A stretch of 34,822 nt of DNA from Gammaproteobacteria bacterium (lineage in GTDB: Bacteria; Pseudomonadota; Gammaproteobacteria; GCA-001735895). The first letter of the stretch is position 1, and every line of letters starts with the position of its first letter. The notes under the pieces are model-generated. The model was not told the DNA's origin and did not search any database. It worked only from the letters and a program-made list of their open reading frames with translations. The stretch spans positions 1 to 34,822 of the forward strand of contig JAAEPH010000181.1 of NCBI GenBank assembly GCA_024232855.1, written 5' to 3'. Shown here one piece after another: positions 17,101 through 25,811 of the stretch. Made by a program: the position numbers and the translations under genes.

Positions 17101-17879
17101 ATCCGGTAACCCGACATCCCGACCCACAACTCTCCATCGAGAGCGCCGCTTTTTACTCCATGTGTATCGATATCGAACAAACGCGCCAACGGCGCCAATT
17201 GCAAATCGGTTGAATTGATATAAATCAGGCTGGAAGCGGGATCGACTACCGACTTGAGCAAAACGCCACGGCCGAACTCGTCTGGCAGGGCCGCGCTTAG
17301 CTGCGTCAGAAACTGGCCCTCGCGATGATTGATCTGGGCCTCGACCCGATCGAACTGATGCGTCGCCTGGTATTTCTGATCGTGCACAATCAGCCGGCGC
17401 AGGTTCAGTTTCAGATAGCGCGGCAACAGCCCTAGAAGTTCCGAAAAACCGGGCAGATCGACATCGCCCGCGCCCGCGCCAATATGGTACTCATTGATCA
17501 ACCATCGCCCCGACATATCCTTCGTCAGCTCAAGCTTCTCCAACTGACCGCTGATTTCCAGCGCCACCGGCGCGCGTTCGCGCAAGCTGCTCCAGAAATC
17601 GAATTCGACTTCGAGGCGGTCGATGAACAACGGTTGCGATCGATCGGGCAGGTTTACCGAAACATTTTCGATGCGCAGTATCGGGTTGAAGCGATTCATG
17701 CTCCCGCTAACGCGGTTGAAAACAATGCCCTCGTGGACATCGCGCTGCAGCAGATAATCGATTTCGGGTTTGAAGTACTCGATATTGCTGATCACCAGGC
17801 GTATGCCGCCCATGGCCACGGCGAGCAGGACTATGGCACTGAACAACAGTGCGAAGCTGATTCTCTTTAACAATTCCAT
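14079..17879 (-). CDS. yhdP: YhdP family AsmA-like inter-membrane phospholipid transport protein
   Basis: A 1266-residue protein, the length of E. coli YhdP. It has an N-terminal transmembrane anchor (about 8-30, ISFALLFSAIVLLAVAMGGI) followed by a very long periplasmic repeat of beta-strand-rich segments, as in AsmA/TamB/YhdP bridge proteins. In E. coli, YhdP works with TamB and YdbH to move phospholipids from inner to outer membrane. The C-terminal AsmA-like region includes SGSFTWPAPLYGFTLENVSG, DGVLNNVEPGSGRFVGLLSL and YDQTIRVTPKIRHTLPLVGA, which are typical of the family. The gene begins 18 nt after the rng stop codon, and the rng-yhdP-tldD order is conserved in gammaproteobacteria. The last 41 nt overlap the small exported protein gene. 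Confidence 0.93.
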   Translation of the reverse strand: MELLKRISFALLFSAIVLLAVAMGGIRLVISNIEYFKPEIDYLLQRDVHEGIVFNRVSGSMNRFNPILRIENVSVNLPDRSQPLFIDRLEVEFDFWSSLRERAPVALEISGQLEKLELTKDMSGRWLINEYHIGAGAGDVDLPGFSELLGLLPRYLKLNLRRLIVHDQKYQATHQFDRVEAQINHREGQFLTQLSAALPDEFGRGVLLKSVVDPASSLIYINSTDLQLAPLARLFDIDTHGVKSGALDGELWVGMSGYRITAVNGNLLLKQAVLQVSDDKPPLSIDYHAHFNAVGDHDSWRINSKIDRLGINGQNVPGFNAQVKIPLAEDTRLISAWIDRLQLSSLPVVAGQWLHNTINEPIEQGKLKGLLQDLVFEMDLENPRLAHMAMRATDLSSDQFRKFPGATNLNADLVIGNSRLAARVYGEAISLDFGEFFRAPLYFDSVALDAVVNLQPSGNLLVMADNIEVRNRDASVSGRLRLETDGDHAPFMFLRANFSDAQASSAGKYFPITLLPAKTMEWLDRGIIDGFAPAGDLQFHGRLRRIHDFENNREGEFFVDFAVERADVFFAPGWLPAKNGAGRVLFHNLGVEFDLDSVSYERLDGIRANGRIANFTKASLELNISADAPTSDALRIWGDTPVGERFSDILANLHDLEGSVSSEIEVLLPLGGNQTERSVDVNVDFKNAALQAKNWGLDLSQITGRLNVTEDSLAASQVTARFFGDPVEIDASSENTSVNTRVTVQGNLESSNLLKRLPRQLAENVKGHSDWQIGIDIAGASAQVEKPFLHINAASNLQDTQITLALPMRKSGPDIARISADIDFFPEQVRFETSLGKNFRGRGLLNTDADREYRLDALQLAFSSPLEEELSPGINLHGRIAELPVDEWKKFFTDAGENDLTILNSVDLDVDRAEIYGRRLEAVDFALHRTDRFFYGFIDAPILRGSFAAPRQPSTSNPVIIDLEYLVIDKLEQEPDYAAITPSDLPAFRLVSNSLRYHDMMFSDLSIEARPRKGTLVVDKFSLRLDSIQIAGKAKWEYDATSQQHLSSIKGTIKGPQLGQAMAGLGFGDSMTDGNIDLSGSFTWPAPLYGFTLENVSGKSRMKITDGVLNNVEPGSGRFVGLLSLSAIPRRLALDFSDVLIDGMGFDKIDGNYRIANGVLFTEDTRMDGPAAKIKISGKTGIMDRDYDQTIRVTPKIRHTLPLVGAVAAGTTVGWGLLLLQNLFKKVIDDAVEVEYRVSGSWDDPKIDLIKAVDENQKELPKIDNK

Positions 17880-17897
17880 TTCAACTTCTAGTGACCA

Positions 17898-19379
17898 CTA
17901 GACCGGCACCACGTCGTAGGATTCCTGCGATAAATGCGCCTCTACCTGTAGTTTGACCGGAATTTTGATAAAGGTTTCCAGCTCGGCCAGATTAGCTGCT
18001 TCTTCGTCCAGCAAACGGTCGACGACGTCCTGGTTCGCCATCACCAGCAGCTGCTGCGCCTCGTCGTAAAAACGCGCCTCGCGCAGGATTTCACGAAAAA
18101 TTTCATAACACACGGTTTCCGTGGTCTTGAGTGACCCCCGCCCATGACAAATCTTGCAGGATTCGCAGAGCACGTGCTCGAGGCTTTCTCGCGTCCGCTT
18201 GCGCGTCATTTCGACGAGGCCGAGCGGGGAGACCTCGCAAACCTGGGTCTTGGCGTGATCCTTGGCCAGGTATTTCTGCAGTGAATTCAATACCTGGCGC
18301 TTATGATCGTCGCGCTCCATGTCGATAAAGTCGATGATGATGATGCCACCCAGGTTGCGCAGCCTGAGCTGTCGCGCAATCGCCTGCGATGCTTCCATAT
18401 TGGTCTTGAAAATGGTTTCTTCAAGATTTTGATGACCCACGAACGCACCGGTATTGATATCGATAGTCGTCATTGCCTCGGTTTGATCGATGATCAGGTA
18501 TCCCCCCGACTTCAGGCCTACCTGGCGCGCCAGCGCGCGCTGTAACTCGTCGTCTATGTTGTACAGGTCGAACAGCGGCCGATCGCCCAGATAGTGCTCG
18601 ATCCGCGCCGGCAGATCGGGAATATATCGCGCGGCAAAAGCACTCATCTTCTGAAAGGTTTCACGCGAGTCGACTTTCACCAGGTTAGTATCGCCCCCGA
18701 CCATGTCGCGCAGGGTGCGTATCGATAGCGGCAAATCCTCGTGGATTATGGATCCCGCCTCAATCGCCTCGGTGGATTCCAGCAATGCCCCCCAAAGCTT
18801 CGACAAAAAGGCCATATCGCGTTGCAGCTCCTTTTCGTCCACGCCTTCGGCCGCGGTGCGAATGATACATCCACCGATCTGGTTTTCGGCCCGGCAGGCC
18901 TGCAGCAGATTTTTCAGGCGCTCGCGTTCATCTTCGTCTTCGATCTTCACCGAAATACCGATGCTGGATGAATTCGGCATGTAGACCAGGTAACGCGAAG
19001 GCACCGAAATGCTGGTCGTCAGGCGCGCGCCCTTGGTCCCCATCGGATCCTTCTCCACCTGCACCAGTAATGTCTGACCTTCGTGCAACAACTCGTTGAT
19101 CGCGGGGCGGACAGCTGTGTCTTCGTCGCCATCGCCCGCGAATGCACCAACATCGATATCCGACACGTGCAGGAAACCGGCCTTTTCCAGGCCGATATCG
19201 ACAAATGCCGCCTCCATCCCGGGCAGCACCCGGTTGACCTTTCCCTTGTATATATTGCCAACGATTCCACGACTGCTTTGACGCTCGATACTGACTTCCT
19301 GCAGGGTGCCGTTTTCAATGATCGCTACCCGGGTTTCCTGGGGCGTTATATTGATCAGAATTTCTTCATTTCTCGTCAT
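17898..19379 (-). CDS. rng: Ribonuclease G
   Basis: A 493-residue endoribonuclease of the RNase E/G family that trims the 5' end of 16S rRNA and starts decay of some mRNAs. Domains in order: S1 RNA-binding fold (about 37-125, GIVGNIYKGKVNRVLPGMEA), 5'-sensor/RNase H-like region, DNase I-like catalytic domain with Asp307 (TTIDINTGAFVGH) and Asp350 (IIIIDFIDM), and the zinc link C-E-S-C-K-I-C at 405-411. The long C-terminal scaffold of RNase E is absent, so this is RNase G. The ATG at 19379 gives MTRNEEILINITPQETRV, matching relatives; the TTG two codons earlier is less likely. It follows maf by 2 nt and precedes yhdP. Confidence 0.96.
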   Translation of the reverse strand: MTRNEEILINITPQETRVAIIENGTLQEVSIERQSSRGIVGNIYKGKVNRVLPGMEAAFVDIGLEKAGFLHVSDIDVGAFAGDGDEDTAVRPAINELLHEGQTLLVQVEKDPMGTKGARLTTSISVPSRYLVYMPNSSSIGISVKIEDEDERERLKNLLQACRAENQIGGCIIRTAAEGVDEKELQRDMAFLSKLWGALLESTEAIEAGSIIHEDLPLSIRTLRDMVGGDTNLVKVDSRETFQKMSAFAARYIPDLPARIEHYLGDRPLFDLYNIDDELQRALARQVGLKSGGYLIIDQTEAMTTIDINTGAFVGHQNLEETIFKTNMEASQAIARQLRLRNLGGIIIIDFIDMERDDHKRQVLNSLQKYLAKDHAKTQVCEVSPLGLVEMTRKRTRESLEHVLCESCKICHGRGSLKTTETVCYEIFREILREARFYDEAQQLLVMANQDVVDRLLDEEAANLAELETFIKIPVKLQVEAHLSQESYDVVPV

Positions 19380-19381
19380 AA

Positions 19382-19957
19382 TCAAAATATCTCGATAGCG
19401 GCGTTACCCAACAGTTCGGCGGTCTCTAGCAGCGGCAATCCCATGACTGCCGAATAACTCCCCTCGAGCTGCTCGATAAACACCGCAGCCTTACCCTGTA
19501 TAGCGTAGGCGCCGGCTTTATCCATCGGTTCCACCGTCGCACAGTAGGCTTCTATCTCTCGTTGCGACAGATTCCTGAAGCGAACCCGGTTACAAGTCAG
19601 TCGAAATTCCAGCCTTTGTGGCGTCGCTAGGGCGACCGCCGTCAGCACCTGGTGCTGCCTGCCGGAAAGCTTTTGCAAAATACAGCGGCAATGGCTTCGA
19701 TCAGCGGGTTTGCCAATAATATCACCATCGAGCTCGATAGTAGTATCCGCCGCCAGTACGACACAGGAATCCTGCGTTTTGATAATTTCGGAAGCGGCCA
19801 CCAGGGCCTTGTTTCGCGCCATGCGGCAAACGTACTCGTGCGGCGATTCCGAGGCCAGCCTGCTCTCGTCTATATCGCTGACGTAGACCTCGTATTCGAC
19901 ACCGATCTGACGCAATAATTCGGCGCGGCGAGGCGATTGGGAAGCCAGATAAATCAT
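19382..19957 (-). CDS. Maf/YhdE-type nucleoside triphosphate pyrophosphatase
   Basis: A 191-residue Maf-family enzyme. YhdE-type members hydrolyse dTTP and UTP (and some modified nucleotides) to monophosphates, a house-cleaning role linked to division control. Motifs are IYLASQSPRRAELLRQIG at the start, the phosphate-binding SQSPRR, VLAADTTIELDGDIIGKPAD (catalytic Asp in ADT), MDKAGAYAIQGKAAVFIE and GSYSAVMGLPLLET. The ATG at 19957 is the family start; upstream in-frame sequence to 20125 overlaps rlmH and is not coding in this frame. It lies between rlmH (32 nt away) and rng (2 nt), as in other gammaproteobacteria. Confidence 0.93.
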   Translation of the reverse strand: MIYLASQSPRRAELLRQIGVEYEVYVSDIDESRLASESPHEYVCRMARNKALVAASEIIKTQDSCVVLAADTTIELDGDIIGKPADRSHCRCILQKLSGRQHQVLTAVALATPQRLEFRLTCNRVRFRNLSQREIEAYCATVEPMDKAGAYAIQGKAAVFIEQLEGSYSAVMGLPLLETAELLGNAAIEIF

Positions 19958-19989
19958 TACGGCATGATAGCCCGAAAGCCCGGAGGCGC

Positions 19990-20460
19990 CTATTCGCGAT
20001 GGTAGGGATGACCCTGGCATATCGTCCAGGCACGGTACAGCTGTTCCAGCACCACTACCCTGACCAGAGCATGGGGCATTGTCATCCTGCCCAGTGAAAC
20101 CCGTTGCTGGCAGACCTCGATACATTGCCGCGACAAACCATCCGGGCCGCCAATAATCAGGTTGACACGGGGGAATTCCTGCATCCAGTGTCGTAGCTGT
20201 TTCGACCAGTCCTCGCTGGTCCAGGACTTCCCCTTGTCATCGAGCGCGATGTTGAGACTACCGGGCTGCAGCTTAGCCAGGATCAATTCGGATTCGCGCT
20301 CAAGCCGGCGCATTGCCGACTGTAGCGACTTGCCCGTCGCCAGCGGCACGGTGACGAGCGTTGGCGTCAGTTCGCGCGGCATTCTTTTCAGGTAGTCGGC
20401 GCAACCGGCATCGATCCAGGCCGGCATTTTCTGCGCCACACTAATCAACTGAATCTGCAT
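19990..20460 (-). CDS. rlmH: RlmH, 23S rRNA pseudouridine-1915 N3-methyltransferase
   Basis: A 156-residue SPOUT methyltransferase (E. coli RlmH has 155) that methylates pseudouridine 1915 in helix 69 of 23S rRNA on assembled 70S ribosomes. The trefoil-knot SAM-binding segment is visible as VNLIIGGPDGLS. The C-terminus SLGRMTMPHALVRVVVLEQL followed by YRAW...GHPYHRE is diagnostic. The start ATG at 20460 gives MQIQLISVAQKMPAWIDAG, matching relatives. It lies 10 nt after rsfS, so the two ribosome-associated genes are probably translated from one message. Confidence 0.97.
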   Translation of the reverse strand: MQIQLISVAQKMPAWIDAGCADYLKRMPRELTPTLVTVPLATGKSLQSAMRRLERESELILAKLQPGSLNIALDDKGKSWTSEDWSKQLRHWMQEFPRVNLIIGGPDGLSRQCIEVCQQRVSLGRMTMPHALVRVVVLEQLYRAWTICQGHPYHRE

Positions 20461-20470
20461 GACGGCACGG

Positions 20471-20830
20471 CTAGCTGGCAGCCAGTTCCTCACCCCAGAG
20501 CTTTTCCAACTCGTAGTAAAGGCGCACATTGGGCAGCATGACGTGAACCACGACATCACCAAGATCGACCAGTATCCATTCGCCCACTTCTTCGCCCTCG
20601 ACGCCGACCGGCGGCTGATTCGACGCCCTCGCAGCCTCGACAACCGCCTCCGCGATGGCGCCGACATGGCGCGTGGAACGGCCGCTCGCGAATATCATGT
20701 AATCGGTGAAACTCGCGATCTCGCGCACGTCGAGGGTCACCACATTGTCCGCCTTGAGCGCTTCCAATGCCTCTAGCGTCATCTTTTTGCTGGCTTCAGC
20801 CTGCAACTCGCTGGGTTTTGAATCAGTCAC
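20471..20830 (-). CDS. rsfS: Ribosomal silencing factor RsfS
   Basis: A member of the RsfS/Iojap family that binds ribosomal protein L14 on the 50S subunit and blocks subunit joining under starvation. Motifs are ADNVVTLDVREIASFTDYM, FASGRSTRHVGAIAEAV, GVEGEEVGEWILVDLGDVVV and HVMLPNVRLYYELEKLWGEE. The GTG at 20830 gives 119 residues and covers the N-terminal helix found in relatives. The ATG at 20782 (103 residues) would start inside this helix, so GTG is favoured. With GTG the gene overlaps the end of nadD by 8 nt, implying coupling. Confidence 0.92.
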   Translation of the reverse strand: MTDSKPSELQAEASKKMTLEALEALKADNVVTLDVREIASFTDYMIFASGRSTRHVGAIAEAVVEAARASNQPPVGVEGEEVGEWILVDLGDVVVHVMLPNVRLYYELEKLWGEELAAS

Positions 20831-21443
20831 CTGGTTTCCGATATAAGTTATGTTGATCAATGTAATCCGCCACCGGCGGCGCCAGATATTGCCGCGGAGT
20901 CTCGCCTGCATGCAGTGCCGCACGCACGGCGCTCGAAGAGCAGTCGATGGCGTCGACGCGCAGCAACAGGATGCAGCCGGCGGCTCGATTCGATAATTCA
21001 ACCGCCGAATCGACCCGCCGCTCAGCATATAAATCCTGTTCGACCTCAAAGCCCGGACGGCAACAGACCACCAGGTGCGCCAAAGCAAGGATTTCGCGTG
21101 GTGATTTCCAGCCGGCAAAACCGTTAAACGCATCTGCTCCCAGCACCAGCGCCAGGCTGGCATCGGTAGTGCGGCGGATCTCGCGCAAGCTGTCAACGCT
21201 ATAGGATGGTCCCTTGCGTTCGAGCTCGAGGGTGTTTAGAGCGAGATTGGAATCGCCTTCGATAGCCAGGCTGATCATGGCGCAGCGATGTTCGGGCGAG
21301 GCATGCGGCTGATCACGATGCACGGGCAGCGCGCAGGGCATTAACTGCAACTGTTGTAAACCCAGCTGCGCCGAAACCCGGGTCGCGATCTGTAAGTGCC
21401 CACGGTGAATCGGATCGAAGGTTCCGCCTAAAATCCCTATCAT
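20823..21443 (-). CDS. nadD: Nicotinate-nucleotide adenylyltransferase NadD
   Basis: A 206-residue cytidylyltransferase-like enzyme that converts nicotinate mononucleotide and ATP to deamido-NAD in NAD synthesis. The nucleotide-binding signature MIGILGGTFDPIHRGHL is at the very start. The second signature is CSSSAVRAAL near the end, with a Ser-rich S-S-x-R type loop. The C-terminus PPVADYIDQHNLY is typical. The ATG at 21443 gives the standard N-terminus; a TTG two codons upstream overlaps proA. It lies 2 nt after proA and overlaps rsfS by 8 nt. Confidence 0.96.
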   Translation of the reverse strand: MIGILGGTFDPIHRGHLQIATRVSAQLGLQQLQLMPCALPVHRDQPHASPEHRCAMISLAIEGDSNLALNTLELERKGPSYSVDSLREIRRTTDASLALVLGADAFNGFAGWKSPREILALAHLVVCCRPGFEVEQDLYAERRVDSAVELSNRAAGCILLLRVDAIDCSSSAVRAALHAGETPRQYLAPPVADYIDQHNLYRKPGD

Positions 21444-21445
21444 TA

Positions 21446-22735
21446 TCAAGCGCGCAGGTTTCCGTCCCCGAAAACAACGTACTTCTGCGATGTCAGTCCT
21501 TCGAGACCAACCGGTCCGCGCGCGTGCAGCTTGTCGGTACTGATGCCGATTTCCGCTCCCAGACCATACTCGAAGCCATCGGCGAAGCCGGTCGACGCGT
21601 TGACAATGACCGAGCTCGAATCGACGCGACGCAGAAACTCGCGCGCGTGGCTGTAATCTTCGCTGACGATGGCGTCGGTATGCTGCGAACCGTAACGGTT
21701 GATATGATCGATCGCCTGCTGCAGGCCGTCGACGATGCGAATCGATAGAATCGGCGCCAGGTACTCCGCGTACCAGTCGTCCTCGACGGCCGGTTTAAAA
21801 CTTGCGCCGTCAAGCTTGCAGCATTGTTCACAGCCGCGTAACTCGATGCCATGGGCGCTCATCTGTTCCACGATCCGCGGTAAAACCCGGGGCGCAACGG
21901 CGCCGGCGACGAGCAGGGTTTCCATCGCATTACAAACCCCGTAACGCCGCGTCTTGGCGTTGATTGCAATATCAACCGCCTTCTGCAGATCGGCGTGATC
22001 ATCGATGTAAACGTGGCAGACACCGTCGAGATGCTTGATCACCGGGATGCGCGAATCGTTGCTGATACGTTCGATCAGCGATTTCCCGCCGCGCGGGATA
22101 ATGACATCGATGCTGTCCTGCATCTGTAACATTTGCCCGACCGCCGCGCGACCGGGGGTATTGACGACCTGCACCGCGGACTCCACCATCTCGGCCTGTT
22201 GCAGCCCCTGCTGGATACAGCTGTAGATCGCCTGATTCGAATGCAGCGCCTCCTTGCCGCCCCTGAGGATACTCGCGTTACCCGACTTCAGGCACAAGGC
22301 CGCGGCATCGATAGTCACGTTTGGACGCGACTCGTAAATGATGCCGATAACACCCAGCGGAACCCGCATTTTGCCTACCTGGATGCCCGAAGGCCGATAG
22401 CGCAGATCACTGATTTCACCGACCGGATCAGCGAGGCCGGCAACCTGTTGCAATCCTTCGATCATCGCGTCAACCCGGGCCTGGTCGAGCTTGAGCCGTT
22501 CCAGCATCGCCGCGGAGATACCTTCCTTGCTGGCCGCGTCCAGGTCGCGGCGGTTTTCCTGCAAGATAAATTCGCACCGCTGATCCAGCACCGCGGCGAT
22601 GGCGAGCAATGCCCGGATTTTATGCCGGGGATCGGCATGCGCAAGAACGCCCGCGGCCTGCCGCGCAGCCTGCCCTAGCGCGGACATATAGCGGCTTACA
22701 TCCGCATCGGCTTCGTTATGTAATGCTGCACTCAT
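21446..22735 (-). CDS. proA: Gamma-glutamyl phosphate reductase ProA
   Basis: A 429-residue aldehyde dehydrogenase-superfamily enzyme that reduces gamma-glutamyl phosphate to glutamate semialdehyde in proline synthesis, using NADPH. The catalytic Cys268 is in [14 protein letters not shown]. Also visible are [45 protein letters not shown] and the C-terminal [20 protein letters not shown]. Length is slightly above E. coli ProA (417) because of an N-terminal extension. ProB is not in this window; it is commonly found with obgE elsewhere in pseudomonad-like genomes. It starts 1 nt before the holA stop and 2 nt upstream of nadD. Confidence 0.97.
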   Translation of the reverse strand: MSAALHNEADADVSRYMSALGQAARQAAGVLAHADPRHKIRALLAIAAVLDQRCEFILQENRRDLDAASKEGISAAMLERLKLDQARVDAMIEGLQQVAGLADPVGEISDLRYRPSGIQVGKMRVPLGVIGIIYESRPNVTIDAAALCLKSGNASILRGGKEALHSNQAIYSCIQQGLQQAEMVESAVQVVNTPGRAAVGQMLQMQDSIDVIIPRGGKSLIERISNDSRIPVIKHLDGVCHVYIDDHADLQKAVDIAINAKTRRYGVCNAMETLLVAGAVAPRVLPRIVEQMSAHGIELRGCEQCCKLDGASFKPAVEDDWYAEYLAPILSIRIVDGLQQAIDHINRYGSQHTDAIVSEDYSHAREFLRRVDSSSVIVNASTGFADGFEYGLGAEIGISTDKLHARGPVGLEGLTSQKYVVFGDGNLRA

Positions 22736-22736
22736 A

Positions 22737-23747
22737 TCATTTACCGTTCACACCACTAAAATCGACTACCAGCGACTTGATCTCGAACCAGTCCTGGTCC
22801 GGAAATTCACTGCCCTGCTGCCCTTTTCCGAGGCGATCTAATGTAGCACAGCTTTGTAACAAACGCTCAATCTGCGGGCTCGCCAGGCGCGACATCGCAG
22901 CCTGGTAAAGGCGCTGTTTGTTGCGCCAAATACGCAGCTCCTGCCAGATACGATCGCCCAGCGCACCGCTGCGTTCGGCCAGCTTGAGTCGATCCAGTTG
23001 CTCCAGCGAACTTTGCAGGGCCCAGCGCAACTGGGCGGTTGCGTAGCCTTCCGCGCGCAGGCTTTTAAGGATCCTGAGCGCGCGTCCGGTGCTGCCGGCG
23101 AGGCAAGCGTCGACCAGCAGGAAGTGACTGTAGCGCGCCGACTGCGCAACCGTTGCTTCGATGGTTTCGAAATCGATAAGGCCATTGTCGACGAATCGAA
23201 TCGAAAGCTTTTCCAGTTCCTGGTCCGCCGCCAGCAGGTTACCCTCGGTGCATTCGGCCAGGAACTGCGCCGACTGCCCGTCGATGGTCAATCCCCTCGA
23301 ACGCGCACGCTGCATCAACCAGTCTGCCAGCTGATTATCGTAAACGGGCTTGAGTTCGACCATCTCGCCACAGGACTGTATCGCCTTGCACCAGCTCGTG
23401 TTACGCGCTTGCCGGTCGAGTTGCGGGGTTACGAATATATAGACGTTTCCTTCGCCCGGATTTTCACACAGGCCCTGTATCGCCTTGCTGCCCTGTTGCC
23501 CGGGTTTCCCATTCGGCAGGGTCACGATGCGACACTTGCTGGTCGAAAACAACGACATCATGTCGCCTTCCCCCAGCAACTCCTGCCAGTCGAACCCGGT
23601 ATCGGCCTGGAGATTCAGAATATCTTCGAAACCGGCGCCGCGTAACGCGCGTCTGGCCTCGTCGAGCCAGTCGCGGGTCAATAACGGTTCGGCGCTGGCG
23701 AGCAGATAAACCGGCTTCAGCTGTTGTGTAATCTGGGACCCTTGCAT
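22737..23747 (-). CDS. holA: DNA polymerase III delta subunit HolA
   Basis: A 336-residue clamp-loader subunit (E. coli delta 343) that opens the beta clamp. Family pattern: the start [23 protein letters not shown]+-like domain with degenerate nucleotide site (delta does not bind ATP), [20 protein letters not shown], the [20 protein letters not shown] helix typical of delta, and C-terminal collar domain. It is followed immediately by proA-nadD-rsfS-rlmH. In many gammaproteobacteria lptE lies directly upstream. Here about 4.8 kb with the ABC/VWA operon separates the two. Confidence 0.94.
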   Translation of the reverse strand: MQGSQITQQLKPVYLLASAEPLLTRDWLDEARRALRGAGFEDILNLQADTGFDWQELLGEGDMMSLFSTSKCRIVTLPNGKPGQQGSKAIQGLCENPGEGNVYIFVTPQLDRQARNTSWCKAIQSCGEMVELKPVYDNQLADWLMQRARSRGLTIDGQSAQFLAECTEGNLLAADQELEKLSIRFVDNGLIDFETIEATVAQSARYSHFLLVDACLAGSTGRALRILKSLRAEGYATAQLRWALQSSLEQLDRLKLAERSGALGDRIWQELRIWRNKQRLYQAAMSRLASPQIERLLQSCATLDRLGKGQQGSEFPDQDWFEIKSLVVDFSGVNGK

Positions 23748-23846
23748 CGGGCCGTAATGCTATCACAGTAACGGCTTTGAACCCTCGTCATGACTGCGAA
23801 AAAATGATCCCGACCCGAAACCGGACACGGCAGCGGAGATTGTTTT

Positions 23847-23864
23847 TGCAGGACTGCTCCTACA
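23847..23864. repeat. Imperfect hairpin in the short gap between the permease gene and holA
   Basis: TGCAGGA, loop CTGC, TCCTACA forms a 7-bp stem with one mismatch. On the minus strand it reads TGTAGGAGCAGTCCTGCA, which resembles a dispersed proteobacterial intergenic repeat starting TGTAGGAGC. On that strand it is followed by an A-run, not a T-run, so it is not a terminator for the permease gene. Nothing else is seen in 23748-23868. Confidence 0.35.
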
Positions 23865-23868
23865 GAAT

Positions 23869-25080
23869 TTAAAGGTCGCGCAATCCGTCGGAAGGCTGGA
23901 TACGTGCGGCGCGCATTCCACCGAGGACGGCTGCCGAAACGGCGATAACGACAGTCAGCGCCAACGCCCATAGAAAATGCTCGATGAGCAAAAAGCAAAG
24001 TACGCGATCGAGATTGATCCGCGGCGCCAGGAAAACGTTGATGAGGTACTCGAAGGCGAGATAAACCAGGACCGCAAGCAACCAGCCGAGAACCGCCGTG
24101 TAGCAGGATTGCAACACCGGGAACATGACGATTCGCCCACCCTTGAATCCAACCAGGCGCAATACGCTCAGGTCCTTGCGCTTGCGGTCTACATTTGCCC
24201 ACAGGCTTGCCCCCAGGGAAAAGGCGAAGCCGATGGCGCCGACACAGGCGATAATCCAGAAGATGACGGAAAGATTCCGATCGATCGACCGCACAGTCGA
24301 AATTTCGGCGACGTTGGCCTTCACCCGGGCGCCCTCCTTTTCAAGATCGGAAAACAGGTTCTCGACGTCATAAATAGAGCGCGCATACAGGCGAAACGAG
24401 GGGTACATACGGCCCTCCGGGCCGCCGGTATTACCCTGCCAGCCGAATGCCTCGATGGCGCGTCCGTCCTTGAACTGTTCACTGGCGATTAAAAGTTCAA
24501 GATCGACAAAGGCGACATTGCGCGAGATGACACCGGCAGCGGCTACATCGATGACCTCCAGTGGCAGGTGCACGCGTTCGCGCTTCCCCTGAAACTGCCT
24601 GGCGAGACTGGCATCGATTTCATCGCCGGAATTGACATTCAGCTTTTTCGCGGCGGCATGGCTGAGGACCACCTGGAAATAGTTCCGCGGTTGCCGGGTC
24701 GCTCCGCCAAGCAGCGGATCTCCCGGCGCGGTAGCGAGCAGTTCCGTCGACACGATACGCTTGGCGCTGGTACTCTTCAGTTGTATGGTCGCGGCCAGCG
24801 CACGCGTCCTCGGAATAATAAACTCGACATCGTCCCGCTGGCGCATGCCTTCGATCCACGCGTCGTCATAACGGCCACTGCCAATCGGCTTGATCTCGCG
24901 GTTGGCGGGATTCTCCACCAGTTCGTGAATCATTGTCGTGACGATTCCAAATTTCAGCCCAAACAGAATCATCATCGGCGCGAGCACCGACGCCAGCGCC
25001 AGAATGAAACAGCCTGACATCCGCCACTCGTGGCTGTAATCACGAAAACTGAGCCGAATGATGTTGCTGAACTGCGTCAT
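23869..25080 (-). CDS. ABC transporter permease, FtsX/LolC-like (TagS-like)
   Basis: A 403-residue membrane protein with FtsX/MacB topology. One helix lies near the N-terminus (about 24-48, CFILALASVLAPMMILFGLK), then a large periplasmic domain of about 220 residues, then three C-terminal helices beginning at IFWIIACVGAIGFAFSLG. The cytoplasmic coupling segment DRKRKDLSVLRLVGFKGGRI is typical of FtsX-domain proteins, where RLVG contacts the ATPase. The C-terminus ARIQPSDGLRDL is the usual 'P.e.LR..' ending. Such permeases act mechanically on periplasmic partners or extract lipoproteins (LolCE), rather than transporting small solutes. The start codon overlaps the ATPase stop by 1 nt, so one transporter is formed with it. 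I infer similarity to TagS because of the VWA partner upstream. Confidence 0.85.
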   Translation of the reverse strand: MTQFSNIIRLSFRDYSHEWRMSGCFILALASVLAPMMILFGLKFGIVTTMIHELVENPANREIKPIGSGRYDDAWIEGMRQRDDVEFIIPRTRALAATIQLKSTSAKRIVSTELLATAPGDPLLGGATRQPRNYFQVVLSHAAAKKLNVNSGDEIDASLARQFQGKRERVHLPLEVIDVAAAGVISRNVAFVDLELLIASEQFKDGRAIEAFGWQGNTGGPEGRMYPSFRLYARSIYDVENLFSDLEKEGARVKANVAEISTVRSIDRNLSVIFWIIACVGAIGFAFSLGASLWANVDRKRKDLSVLRLVGFKGGRIVMFPVLQSCYTAVLGWLLAVLVYLAFEYLINVFLAPRINLDRVLCFLLIEHFLWALALTVVIAVSAAVLGGMRAARIQPSDGLRDL

Positions 25081-25805
25081 CAGTCGCTGAAGCTCGACTG
25101 GTAAACCTTGCCGTCATCGACCGCCACGGCTTCCTGCCTGAGGGTACGCAATTCCATTTTATAAACATGCGCCCAGTCGTGGCTCGCGGTGATCAGCGTA
25201 ATCTTGAGCCCGCGAATGACCTCCATTACCACCGCCATTATCTTGTGCGCGGTAATCGGATCGAGCGCGGCGGTCGGTTCGTCGGCGATCAGGATTGACG
25301 GCCGATGCGACAGGGCGCGCGCAAAGGCCGCGCGTTGGCGTTCACCGGCGGACAGCAGTCCGGGCAACTTGTCGAGCTGACGACTGATGCCGAGCACCTT
25401 CGAAATCGAGTTTATCGAATCGTCATCGGGCAACTTCAGCAGCCTGCGGGGTAACTCGATATTTTCGCGCACGGTCAGATAAGGCAGGAGGCCGCCGGAC
25501 TGCAGCACATAGCCAATGTGCTGCTTGCGGATCTGGGAAAGCCGGCTGTAGCGGTCGCGCCGCCACAGGCCCGCGACATCGTGGTTATCGCCCTGCACAG
25601 GATGCAGGCTAAACTCATCCGATGTGTCGGGGCGCAATATCAGCGCGAGCATGTCCAGCAGCGTGCTCTTGCCGCAGCCACTGTGCCCTATCAGGGCGAT
25701 ATTTTCCTCGGCACGTATCTGAATCCTTGGTACCTGCAGACGAAAACCGACGCCGTCGATGAGACGCTCCTTAACGACGTTCTCCAGTGAATAGACGACC
25801 GTCAC
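25080..25805 (-). CDS. ABC transporter ATPase, LolD/TagT-like
   Basis: A 241-residue nucleotide-binding subunit. The Walker A motif GHSGCGKST is at 40-48, the Q-loop at Gln102 (YVLQSGGLLPYLTV), Walker B ILIADEP with the catalytic Glu at about 171-177, D-loop AALD, and the switch His209 in TASHD. The ABC signature reads LLSAGERQRAAFARAL, so the canonical LSGGQ is changed to LSAGE; LSxGE forms are found in LolD/MacB-type ATPases. Translation starts at GTG 25805, 6 nt after the VWA gene, with only a weak ribosome-binding site, suggesting coupling. It pairs with the downstream FtsX-like permease. Confidence 0.88.
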   Translation of the reverse strand: MTVVYSLENVVKERLIDGVGFRLQVPRIQIRAEENIALIGHSGCGKSTLLDMLALILRPDTSDEFSLHPVQGDNHDVAGLWRRDRYSRLSQIRKQHIGYVLQSGGLLPYLTVRENIELPRRLLKLPDDDSINSISKVLGISRQLDKLPGLLSAGERQRAAFARALSHRPSILIADEPTAALDPITAHKIMAVVMEVIRGLKITLITASHDWAHVYKMELRTLRQEAVAVDDGKVYQSSFSD

Positions 25806-25811
25806 GGGTCG

